39,388 nucleotides of DNA, from contig CADDZI010000021.1 of assembly GCA_902812405.1 (NCBI GenBank), positions 1-39,388 on the forward strand, in the 5' to 3' direction. Position 1 is the stretch's first letter; every line of letters starts with the position of its first letter. The notes beneath the pieces are model-generated. The model did no database searches, was not told the DNA's origin, and saw only the letters and a list, made by a program, of their open reading frames with translations. Source of the DNA: a bacterium. GTDB lineage: Bacteria; Vulcanimicrobiota; Vulcanimicrobiia; Eremiobacterales; Eremiobacteraceae. Made by a program: the position numbers and the translations under genes. This document shows positions 32,533 to 39,388 of the stretch, one piece after another.

Positions 32533-34746
32533 TTGTCTAACGGTTTGCGGCTCGCCCTCGCGGTGACGGCCGTCCTTGTCTTGGGCCTGGCGTGCGGCGT
32601 TACGACGACCGCCGCTCCTCAGCCCATCGTTACCGCGGTCAACATCCGCGGCAACAACCACGTGCCCACCGCGACCATTGCGGCCGTCATCCGCGTCCAG
32701 CCCGGAACGCCCCTGAACAACAAGCTGGTCGCGGCCGATCAGCAGGCCATCCTCGGCCTGGGGTACTTCACCGACGTGCGGGCCGACATCCACCCGACAC
32801 CCGGCGGTGTCGCCGTCTCCTACATCGTCGTGGAGAATCCGGTCGTCACGAAGATCGATTTTAGCGGCAACAAGCAGGTTTCCGACGACGTCCTCATCGC
32901 GCTCATGGATACGACGATCGGCTCGGTGCTGAACACGAACACCCTGCGCGACGACATCCAGAAGATCAACTCGTACTACGACCGGCTGGGGTACATCGGC
33001 ACGCGCCACGTCCAGGACATCCGGATCGACCCGAGCGGCGCCCTGCACCTTGCGATTAAGGAAGGCGTCACGGTCACCAAGGTCAACATCACCGGGAACA
33101 CGGTCTTCCCGACGGCGTTCCTTTTGGCGCACATGAAGACCAAGCCGGGGACGGTGTTTTCGGCCGACACCTTCAACAGCGACTTGACCGAAATTCAAAC
33201 GCTGTACAAGGACGCCGGCCTGTCGGTCGTCGTCGACGGGTCGCCGGATATCGACAACCCGGGCGTCGTCAACGTCAAGTTGTGCGAGGCGCGCGTCGGG
33301 GCCATCGAGATCGCCGGCAACTCGGTCACCAAGGACTACGTCATCCGCCGCCTGCTGCGGCTGCGCCCGGGCGAGCTCATCACGGATGCCGCCTTGCGCC
33401 GGGATTACGAGGCGATCAACAACACGCAATTCTTCAAGTCGGTGGACCTCTCGACCAAGCCGTTCGGTGATGAGTGCGGCGTCGAGACGCTGGTCTGGAC
33501 GGTCGTCGAGCAGCGCACGGGTACGGCCGGCGTCAACGTCAGCTACGGCGGCGGCGGCCAGTTCGGCCAAGGAGTGGGCTTTGGTCTCTCGTTTGCCCAG
33601 AACAACTTGGGCGGCACGGGCAACAGCGCGTCGCTCAATCTGCAGCGCGGCCAGTTCTTCAGTCAGGTCAACCTCGGCATCGGCATTCCCTACCTGTACA
33701 AGTTCAAAGCCGATTCGTTGAGCTTCAACGTCTTCAACAACCTGGAGTTCAACCAGCCGCGCCCGGTGTACAAGATTCCGGGCAACAATCCGTTCTACTC
33801 GCTGACCCCGACGACGCCGACCGTCAACACCTCCTTGGGTAGCTCGATTATCCCGGTCACCGGGGGGCCGTGCACGGCGAACGGCAATCCATGCACGAAT
33901 CAATTTGCGAATTATACGGCCCGCGACGCCGGCTTTGCGATTACCTTCGGCCACCCGGTCGCCGACTACACGCGCTTGAGCTTCGGTTTAACCTCGACAC
34001 GGCTGTACCAGAACGTCGCGGCCTCCGGCTTCCCGCAGGCGTTTTTGGCCCTGGAGGGCGCCAACTTGGCGGGCACGACCGGCACCAACCAGCTGGGGAC
34101 GACGACCCTGCGCAGCTTCACGCCCTCCATCTATAAGGATAACCGCGACGACGTCGCCAATCCGCGCCACGGCGGCACGATCGGCTTCTCGGACGAGCTC
34201 TCGCTGCCGTTCTTGGGGTCCGACTACACCTTTGGCAAAGCCGATTTTGACTGGACGCACTTCTGGCCGATCCGGCGCAATTCAACCTTCGGTCTGCATT
34301 TCAATGTCGGCTTCACGTCGGGGGCCCCCAACGCGCTGCCGTACAGCGACCTGTTCAGCCTCTCCGACCAGCAGCTGCGCGGCACGCCGTACGTTTTCTA
34401 TGGTAACCGCGAGATCTTGGGGCAGGCCGAGCTGCGCATCCCGGTGACGAGCGACAAGAAGTTCGGGGTGGCCCTGTTTGCCGACACCGGCGACGTGCCG
34501 TACGTGACGCCGGTGCTGGGGCCGACCCCGGGGCCGACGCCGCAGCCGCCCTCCAATCCCCACGCCCCATTCTTCACGCCGGCACCCCTGCCCGTGACGT
34601 ACGTCAACGCGCCCTTCCAGTTGCAGTCCGACTACGGCATCGGCATCCGCGTCCAGACGCCGCTCTTGCCGCAGGTCATCCGGCTGGACTTCGCCATCGG
34701 CAAACAGGGCGCCCACACCGTGTTCGGCATCGGTCAGTCGTTTTGA
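32533..34746 (+). CDS. bamA: BamA/Omp85-family outer-membrane insertase
   Basis: A 737-residue outer-membrane assembly factor. The start is TTG at 32533, with GAGGAG at 32516-32521; the overlapping ATG at 32514 is out of frame and stops at once. A signal peptide (ALAVTAVLVLGLACGVTTTAA) is followed by four POTRA repeats, each beginning with a V.NI.GN-type strand: VTAVNIRGNNHVP, VTKIDFSGNKQVS, VTKVNITGNTVFP and GAIEIAGNSVTK (about residues 30-340). The Omp85 barrel follows, with SIYKDNRDDVANPRHGG as its conserved block and a terminal Phe (GIGQSF), the BAM recognition end. A Pro-rich loop (GPTPGPTPQPPSNPHAP) inserts near the end of the barrel. Four POTRAs is one fewer than in proteobacterial BamA. 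With tamB upstream, a TamA-like role is also possible; the skp and lpx neighbours favour BamA. Confidence 0.92.
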   Translation: MSNGLRLALAVTAVLVLGLACGVTTTAAPQPIVTAVNIRGNNHVPTATIAAVIRVQPGTPLNNKLVAADQQAILGLGYFTDVRADIHPTPGGVAVSYIVVENPVVTKIDFSGNKQVSDDVLIALMDTTIGSVLNTNTLRDDIQKINSYYDRLGYIGTRHVQDIRIDPSGALHLAIKEGVTVTKVNITGNTVFPTAFLLAHMKTKPGTVFSADTFNSDLTEIQTLYKDAGLSVVVDGSPDIDNPGVVNVKLCEARVGAIEIAGNSVTKDYVIRRLLRLRPGELITDAALRRDYEAINNTQFFKSVDLSTKPFGDECGVETLVWTVVEQRTGTAGVNVSYGGGGQFGQGVGFGLSFAQNNLGGTGNSASLNLQRGQFFSQVNLGIGIPYLYKFKADSLSFNVFNNLEFNQPRPVYKIPGNNPFYSLTPTTPTVNTSLGSSIIPVTGGPCTANGNPCTNQFANYTARDAGFAITFGHPVADYTRLSFGLTSTRLYQNVAASGFPQAFLALEGANLAGTTGTNQLGTTTLRSFTPSIYKDNRDDVANPRHGGTIGFSDELSLPFLGSDYTFGKADFDWTHFWPIRRNSTFGLHFNVGFTSGAPNALPYSDLFSLSDQQLRGTPYVFYGNREILGQAELRIPVTSDKKFGVALFADTGDVPYVTPVLGPTPGPTPQPPSNPHAPFFTPAPLPVTYVNAPFQLQSDYGIGIRVQTPLLPQVIRLDFAIGKQGAHTVFGIGQSF

Positions 34747-34805
34747 CAGGATACGATTCGCCTGTACGCGATCTCCCATCTCCTTCCCATGGAAAGGTAC
34801 TCCCC

Positions 34806-35609
34806 ATGACGTGGCTCCATCGCACACCGCGCGTGGCCGGCATCGTCCTCGCGCTGCTCGTCTGCCTGGGTCCGCAAGCACTAGCGACCACCGACATCAG
34901 CGACATCGGGTTCGTCGATCAGGCGGCGCTCGGGCAGCTGGCGCCCTTTGCGGCGGCCCAGCAGCAGTTTGCCCAGTACCAGCGCAGCTTGGCCGCGCAA
35001 TTCCAAGCCGCCATCAAGGGCAAAAGTCAAGCCGACACGCAGCGGATCTACCAGCAGTTCAACGCCCAGGCTGCGGCCAAACAGCGCGAGATCTTCGGCC
35101 CCTTGCTGGCGCGCGCGCAGACTGCCATCGCCGCCGTCGCCGCCGATAAGGGGCTGTCAGTCGTCGTCGACAAGTCGATCGTCATCTACGGCGGGCTGGA
35201 CATCACGCAAGACGTCATCAACATGATCAACCAGCCCGGGCCGGTCGTGCCGCCGATCAACTCGCCGCCCCCGTCCGAGGTCGGCTACGTCGATCAGCAG
35301 CAGCTCGACCAGACGCCCAAGCTCAAGAGCGCCAACGACCAATTCATGGCGTTCCGGCAGAATTTGGCCGTCCAGCTGCAGGCCGCGCTGAAGGGCAAGA
35401 GCCCGGACCAGCGCGCGCAGACCGTCCAGAGCTTCAACAACCAGTTGAGCGACGAGCAGAAAAAGGTGCTGCAGCCGGTCATCGACGCGGCCAACGCCGC
35501 CATCGCGCGGGTCGCGAAGAGCAAACACCTGCTCTTCGTCGTCGATGCGACCGACCGCGTCTACGGTGGGACCGATATCACGCCCGACGTCGTCAAGGCA
35601 TTGCAGTAG
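34806..35609 (+). CDS. Skp/OmpH-like periplasmic protein with two tandem domains
   Basis: A 267-residue exported protein. The start ATG at 34806 has AAAGG about 9 nt upstream; the frame runs back to 34743, overlapping the bamA end, without a site. After a signal peptide (VAGIVLALLVCLGPQALA) there are two Skp-like units. Each begins with a strand (IGFVDQAALGQL; VGYVDQQQLDQT), has a Gln/Ala-rich helical hairpin, and ends with VVDKSIVIYGGLDITQDVIN or FVVDATDRVYGGTDITPDVV. A Pro-rich linker (GPVVPPINSPPPSE) joins them. Known: Skp trimers hold unfolded outer-membrane proteins, and skp usually follows bamA and precedes lpxD, as here. A covalently doubled Skp is unusual. It is 59 bp after bamA. Confidence 0.88.
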   Translation: MTWLHRTPRVAGIVLALLVCLGPQALATTDISDIGFVDQAALGQLAPFAAAQQQFAQYQRSLAAQFQAAIKGKSQADTQRIYQQFNAQAAAKQREIFGPLLARAQTAIAAVAADKGLSVVVDKSIVIYGGLDITQDVINMINQPGPVVPPINSPPPSEVGYVDQQQLDQTPKLKSANDQFMAFRQNLAVQLQAALKGKSPDQRAQTVQSFNNQLSDEQKKVLQPVIDAANAAIARVAKSKHLLFVVDATDRVYGGTDITPDVVKALQ

Positions 35610-35622
35610 GCGGGAGCAGCGC

Positions 35623-37011
35623 ATGACGCAGGGCGCCCGGCGCGCACTCGGCCTGTGGCTGGCGGCACTTGCGGTCGCCACCGCGGCGGCGTGCGCCCAG
35701 CGCGCGGGCGGGCTGGGAATGGGTGCAGGTCAGCCGGCCGCCGCGGGCCGTGTCGGCTACGTGGACATGAACGCGGTCATCGCGGCACACCCGCTGCATG
35801 CCCAGCTGCAGCGCCTGCAAGACCAAATTGCGATTCTCCAGCAGGAAGCGTCCGTGCAGCCCACGGGCATGACGCCCGAGCAGGCCGCCGCGTACGAGCA
35901 CTTGCAGCAAGCCTTGGCTGCGGCAGCGGCGCAATTTCAGACGCAGCTCGCGCAACGCCGCGCCTACTACGAACAGCAGGAGGCGCAGGCCATCAGCCGG
36001 CTGCAGGCTGCTACGCTCGGCAGCTCGGGAGGCGGCAACGTCGTCAGCCGGCTCCAGCAGGAGTACGGTGCGCAGGCGCAGGCGATGCAGAAAGCGGCGC
36101 TTGCGACCTTGACCCAATACCGCGCCCAGCTCTTCAAACAGGACGCCGACCACCTGCGCAACGTCCAGCAACTCCTGGCCGCCGACCTGCGCGGCAAGCT
36201 GCGGCAATTCGAAGCGCAGCAGGCAAGCGCCGAGACCAAGTACCAGATCGCGCTCGTCAAGGCCGACCAGGACGAGCGCCTGAACCTGCAGGCCAAGCTC
36301 CAGAACTTGGCCCTGAGCGCCCAGGAGCGCAAGCAGTACACGGCACAGCTCAACGCGATCCAGCAGGCCGAACAGCAGAAGATCGATGCGCTCAAAGCGG
36401 CCGACAACGCCAAGCTGCGCGCCTTCGAGAAGCAGCTGGAGAGCGAGGCGGCGGCCAAGTACAACGCGGCGCGGGCGCAGGCCCAGGCTGCGACGCAAGC
36501 CAAGCTCGTGGCGCGTCAGAGGGAGTTGCAGTCTCAGATGCAGCCCCAGCTTGTGGCCCTTGGCGGCAAGTTCCAGCAGCGGCTCAACGCGGCCAATGCG
36601 CAGCTGGCGTCGAATGCCGCCTACCAGGCCCGCGTGCAGGCCATCCACAACCACATGCAGTCCGCCTACGTGGCGGAAGCCAGCCGCGCCAATGCGGCCT
36701 ACGATGCGACACGCAAGGCGCTGGTCGCCAAGTACAGCGCCATCGCCCACATGCAGTTTGAGGATACCCAAGGTTTGAACGAGCAAGCGGACGCCGTCGC
36801 AGCGCAGCGCCGGCAGCTGCTCGACAAGATCATGGCGCAGATCGGCGCCCAGGTGGCCCAGATCGCGCAGCGTGACGGTCTGTCGCTCGTCGTCAGCAAC
36901 GTGCTTGCCGACGGGACGGCCGTCGATCTGACGGCACAGGTGATCCGTGCCGTATCCGCACTTCACACCGCAACGGCCGCTCCGGCGGCCACTCCGACGG
37001 GGGGATCATGA
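35623..37011 (+). CDS. Long coiled-coil Skp/OmpH-like protein
   Basis: A 462-residue exported protein. The start ATG at 35623 has GGGAG at 35612-35616. The signal (LWLAALAVATAAACAQ) ends in a possible lipobox Cys. The Skp-like start is VGYVDMNAVIAAHPLHAQLQ and the Skp-like end is LSLVVSNVLADGTAVDLTAQ. Between them lie about 330 residues of Gln/Ala/Glu/Lys-rich coiled coil, against about 90 in ordinary Skp, so the helical arms would be several times longer. Known Skp proteins are about 140-180 residues. The gene is 13 bp after the doubled Skp gene and its last four bases overlap the next start, so it is in the same operon. The lengthening may let it reach further across the periplasm; that is inference. 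Confidence 0.85.
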   Translation: MTQGARRALGLWLAALAVATAAACAQRAGGLGMGAGQPAAAGRVGYVDMNAVIAAHPLHAQLQRLQDQIAILQQEASVQPTGMTPEQAAAYEHLQQALAAAAAQFQTQLAQRRAYYEQQEAQAISRLQAATLGSSGGGNVVSRLQQEYGAQAQAMQKAALATLTQYRAQLFKQDADHLRNVQQLLAADLRGKLRQFEAQQASAETKYQIALVKADQDERLNLQAKLQNLALSAQERKQYTAQLNAIQQAEQQKIDALKAADNAKLRAFEKQLESEAAAKYNAARAQAQAATQAKLVARQRELQSQMQPQLVALGGKFQQRLNAANAQLASNAAYQARVQAIHNHMQSAYVAEASRANAAYDATRKALVAKYSAIAHMQFEDTQGLNEQADAVAAQRRQLLDKIMAQIGAQVAQIAQRDGLSLVVSNVLADGTAVDLTAQVIRAVSALHTATAAPAATPTGGS

Positions 37012-37439
37012 CCACACGCTTCCTGCGGCTCGCCCTGGTGGCGGCGTGCGCCGGCGCAGCCCTGCTGAGCGGCTGCGCGCGCACCCACTCGAGCGTCGCC
37101 GTTGTCGACATCCTGGCGCTCGAACAGCGCTGGCCCAAGTTCATCAATTACTACCGGCAGTTGCAGGCCAATTACGTCGCCATCAACGAGAGCAAGATCG
37201 GTCCGCAGGCCAAGCGTCAGGCATTGTTGCAGTGGCAGCAGCAAAGCCGGCGCTGGCAGGACGAAGTGACCAACGACGTCCGTAACGCGGTCCAGCAGAT
37301 CGCGCAAGCCAAGCACTACCAGCTCGTCCTCACGCACCAAGGCGTCGTGTACGGCGGCGACGACATCACCCTGGACGTGGAGAAGGCGCTGAAGATCGAC
37401 GTCTCGGCATCGCCGCCTGCCGCGCCGGTCTCGCCCTAA
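37008..37439 (+). CDS. Skp/OmpH-like lipoprotein
   Basis: A 143-residue protein. The start ATG at 37008 overlaps the previous stop by four bases (ATGA), so it is translationally coupled. The signal ends in a strong lipobox (GAALLSGC), giving a lipid-anchored product. The mature part is a short Skp-like unit: VAVVDILALEQRWPKFINYY, a helical hairpin (QALLQWQQQSRRWQDEV), and the closing KHYQLVLTHQGVVYGGDDIT, then LDVEKALK. The short length is ordinary for Skp, but a lipid anchor is not; classical Skp is soluble. It is the third skp-like gene in a row and lies 6 bp before lpxD. Confidence 0.85.
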   Translation: MTTRFLRLALVAACAGAALLSGCARTHSSVAVVDILALEQRWPKFINYYRQLQANYVAINESKIGPQAKRQALLQWQQQSRRWQDEVTNDVRNAVQQIAQAKHYQLVLTHQGVVYGGDDITLDVEKALKIDVSASPPAAPVSP

Positions 37440-37445
37440 AGCGCC

Positions 37446-38489
37446 ATGCCGGCCGCACGCCGGTTGGACGAACTGGCTCGCCTGGTCGGGGGCAGCGTCG
37501 TCGGCGACGAGAGCCTCGCGGTCGATCACGTCGCGGCGGTGGATGACGCCGGGCCGGGTACGCTGACCTTTGCAGTGGACCAGCGCTGGCTGGAGCGCGC
37601 GATTGCCTCTCCGGCCGCGGCCATCATCGCCCCGGCGGATGCGGCCGACGTCGAGCGCCGCGGCAAGACGCTGCTCGTCGTCGGCAACGTGCGCGCCGCG
37701 CTGGCGGCCATCTTGGCCGCGTTTGCGCCGCCCGTGCCGCGCGGCGAGTACACGCACCCCAGCGCGGTCATCGAGGAGCGCGTGACGCGCGAGCCCGACG
37801 TGTACGTCGCGGCCGGCGTCATCGTCTGCAGCGGAGCGCGCTTGGGGCGCGGCTGCACCCTGCTCGGCGGCTGCTACGTCGGCCGCAACGTGACCCTGGG
37901 CCCGGGCACGCTCGTGCATCCGCGCGCCGTCGTCCTCGACGACTGCGTTGTGGGCGAGAACTGCGTGCTCAACGCAGGCTGCGTCATCGGCAGCGACGGT
38001 TTCGGCTTCGCGCGCGTCGGGAACGAACAAATCAAGATCCCGCAGATCGGCAACGTCGTGCTGGGCGACCGGGTCGAAATCGGGGCATGCACGACGATCG
38101 ACCGCGCCGTGACCGGCTCGACCGTCGTCGGGCGCGGGACCAAGATCGACAATTTGGTGCAAATCGGCCACAACGTGCAGATCGGCGAGGACTGCACGAT
38201 CTGCGCCCAGACCGGCATCGCGGGCAGCACGAAGCTCGGCAACCGCGTCGTGCTGGCGGGTCAAGTCGGCATCGTGGACCACGTGGAGGTTGGGGACGGG
38301 ACGGTGGCCGGCGCAAGCACGAAGATCATCAGTTCGTGGCCCGCCGGATCGTACATTTCGGGCGATTACGCGCAGCCGCACCACGAGCACATAAAACAGC
38401 AGGTTCTGCTGCGCAAATTGCCTAAGCTCTTCGACCAGGTCCGCGCGCTGATGGCGGCGCACGACGAGGCATCCCGCAAAGCCCAGTGA
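37446..38489 (+). CDS. lpxD: UDP-3-O-acylglucosamine N-acyltransferase
   Basis: A 347-residue enzyme of the third lipid A step: it adds the second (N-linked) acyl chain from acyl-ACP to UDP-3-O-acylglucosamine. An N-terminal substrate-binding domain (about 1-100; [14 protein letters not shown]) is followed by a left-handed parallel beta-helix of hexapeptide repeats ([20 protein letters not shown] and on to about 300). The conserved GSDGFGFA lies at 182-189 and the catalytic His at H242 in QIGHNVQIG, matching H239 of the E. coli enzyme. A C-terminal helix follows (about 315-347). The start ATG at 37446 is 6 bp after the skp-like lipoprotein gene. The order skp, lpxD is the classic arrangement in diderms; here lpxC follows directly instead of fabZ and lpxA. 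Confidence 0.96.
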   Translation: MPAARRLDELARLVGGSVVGDESLAVDHVAAVDDAGPGTLTFAVDQRWLERAIASPAAAIIAPADAADVERRGKTLLVVGNVRAALAAILAAFAPPVPRGEYTHPSAVIEERVTREPDVYVAAGVIVCSGARLGRGCTLLGGCYVGRNVTLGPGTLVHPRAVVLDDCVVGENCVLNAGCVIGSDGFGFARVGNEQIKIPQIGNVVLGDRVEIGACTTIDRAVTGSTVVGRGTKIDNLVQIGHNVQIGEDCTICAQTGIAGSTKLGNRVVLAGQVGIVDHVEVGDGTVAGASTKIISSWPAGSYISGDYAQPHHEHIKQQVLLRKLPKLFDQVRALMAAHDEASRKAQ

Positions 38490-38495
38490 CGCCGG

Positions 38496-39341
38496 TTGGT
38501 GGAAGTGGAATATCAACACACTCTGGCTCGTGAGATCTCCCTCTCCGGCGTCGGCCTCCACACGGGCTGCCACGCCACCGTCACCATAGCTCCCGCGCCG
38601 GCCAATGCCGGCTTTTCCTTCGTTCTGGCCGACGGCTCGCGCGTTCCCGCCACGCCGGATGCTGTGCGCTCGACGGTGCGCTGTACACGCCTTGGCTCGG
38701 CAACCGCGGCCGTCAACACGGTCGAGCACGTGCTGGCCGCGCTCTTGGGCATGGACGTCGACAATGCGCAGATTGTCGTGGACGGCGAGGAAATCCCCAT
38801 CATGGACGGCAGTGCGCTGCCCTTCGCGCAGGCCATTGCCGAAGCCGGCCGCCGCGAGCAGCGCGTGCCGCGCCGCATGCTCCATTTGCGCGCGCCCTTC
38901 TGGCGCCGCGACGGCGACAAGGTGCTGGTGTGCGTGCCCGCGCCGCGCTTCAAGGTCAACTTCTTCGTGGCGTTTCCGCCGCCGGTCGGCAATCAGTTCT
39001 TTGAAAGTCAACCTCTCACGCCGGACTACTTCTTGCGCGAGATTGCACCCAACCGCACGTTCGGATTTCGGTCCGAAGTCGAGACCTTGTACTCGCAGGG
39101 CTTGGCCCGCGGCGGCTCGCTCGACAATGCCGTCGTCATCGACCGCGACGGCTACTTGGGTCCACTGCGTTTCCCTGACGAAATCGTGCGGCACAAGGTG
39201 CTCGACCTCATCGGCGATTTTGCCCTCCTCGGGTCGTATCCGTGCTGCGAAGTCATTGCGCTCAAGTCCGGCCACGCGCTCCACGTGGCGGCCGCGCGCG
39301 AGTTACGGGCGCCGCTGGCGGCGGCGGCCAGTGCCCGCTAG
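38496..39341 (+). CDS. lpxC: UDP-3-O-acyl-N-acetylglucosamine deacetylase
   Basis: A 281-residue zinc amidase, the first committed step of lipid A synthesis. The zinc ligands and catalytic residues are present: E77 and H78 in NTVEHVLAAL, H233 and D237 in HKVLDLIGD, D241, and H260 in KSGHALH. The N-terminal LAREISLSGVGLHTG block is canonical. The start is uncertain: TTG at 38496, GTG at 38499 and GTG at 38505 all fit; the last brings the start closest to the usual QHTL beginning. No good ribosome site is visible. It lies 6 bp after lpxD, so is likely co-transcribed. The stop codon (39339-39341) falls inside the left arm of the perfect inverted repeat that ends the window. The length is that of short LpxC proteins such as the Aquifex type. 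Confidence 0.96.
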   Translation: MVEVEYQHTLAREISLSGVGLHTGCHATVTIAPAPANAGFSFVLADGSRVPATPDAVRSTVRCTRLGSATAAVNTVEHVLAALLGMDVDNAQIVVDGEEIPIMDGSALPFAQAIAEAGRREQRVPRRMLHLRAPFWRRDGDKVLVCVPAPRFKVNFFVAFPPPVGNQFFESQPLTPDYFLREIAPNRTFGFRSEVETLYSQGLARGGSLDNAVVIDRDGYLGPLRFPDEIVRHKVLDLIGDFALLGSYPCCEVIALKSGHALHVAAARELRAPLAAAASAR

Positions 39342-39388
39342 CGTCCACGTCGCGCCGGTGACCGCACGGCGCGACGTGGACGCTAGCG
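39336..39388. repeat. Perfect 22-bp inverted repeat at the window end
   Basis: The left arm 39336-39357 (starting CGCTAGCGTCCACG) and right arm 39367-39388 (ending CGTGGACGCTAGCG) are exact reverse complements around a 9-nt loop, GTGACCGCA. The left arm includes the lpxC stop codon and the right arm ends exactly at the last base. It could be an intrinsic terminator for the lpxD-lpxC operon, but no T-run can be seen because the window stops. A fold-back assembly artefact at a contig end would look the same. Confidence 0.75.

Noticed and set aside
36963-39284. A 773-codon open frame on the minus strand opposite lpxD and lpxC
   Set aside because: Arg/Ala/Asp/Val-rich composition typical of the antisense of high-GC coding DNA, and the plus strand encodes clear LpxD and LpxC.

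Overview
The window is high-GC bacterial DNA (one sampled line at 29821-29880 counts 39 G+C of 60) from a diderm that makes lipopolysaccharide. It carries gyrB, the outer-membrane genes tamB and bamA, three Skp-like chaperone genes, lpxD and lpxC. The accessory content is a TonB-dependent receptor with an N-terminal CarboxypepD_reg domain, two S53 sedolisins, a DUF4382 lipoprotein and a copper pair. Together these suggest a little-studied soil-type diderm such as Eremiobacterota (WPS-2) or a relative. That placement is an inference from gene content; no rRNA is present to confirm it.

Layout. 1-3.1 kb: the 3' part of a dciA-like (DUF721) gene with an added zinc ribbon, then gyrB. 3.1-5.1 kb: a GC-rich palindromic repeat cluster, an exported protein on the minus strand and a decayed stretch with a RadA-like P-loop fragment. 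5.1-21.6 kb: an envelope and secretion region. It holds a small membrane protein, the receptor, an S53 lipoprotein protease, a DUF4382 lipoprotein, a truncated membrane protein, a frameshifted secreted-protein gene, a Met-rich membrane protein facing a Met-rich multicopper oxidase, a full-length pro-kumamolisin, two unrecognised exported proteins, an AIM24 protein and a broken small exported protein. 21.7-26.9 kb: a cassette of clearly lower GC encoding a nuclease-like/DUF2075 helicase, a SNF2 ATPase, a DGQHR-domain protein and a small frameshifted ORF. 27.2-39.3 kb: tamB, bamA, three skp-like genes (four Skp-like units in all), lpxD and lpxC, nearly all tightly packed on one strand.

How it fits together. 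The right-hand third is an outer-membrane biogenesis cluster: periplasmic chaperones, the beta-barrel insertase, the TamB bridge and two early lipid A enzymes. The middle third is exported or surface protein genes, several broken. The 21.7-26.9 kb cassette is the best candidate for an undescribed system. Its members (PD-(D/E)XK-like plus helicase, SNF2 translocase, DGQHR protein) are classes found in anti-phage and DNA-modification loci, but I do not recognise this exact set as a named system, and no dnd or dpd modification enzymes are in the window. Five frame breaks in three small genes all look like one missing base, while the long housekeeping frames are intact.
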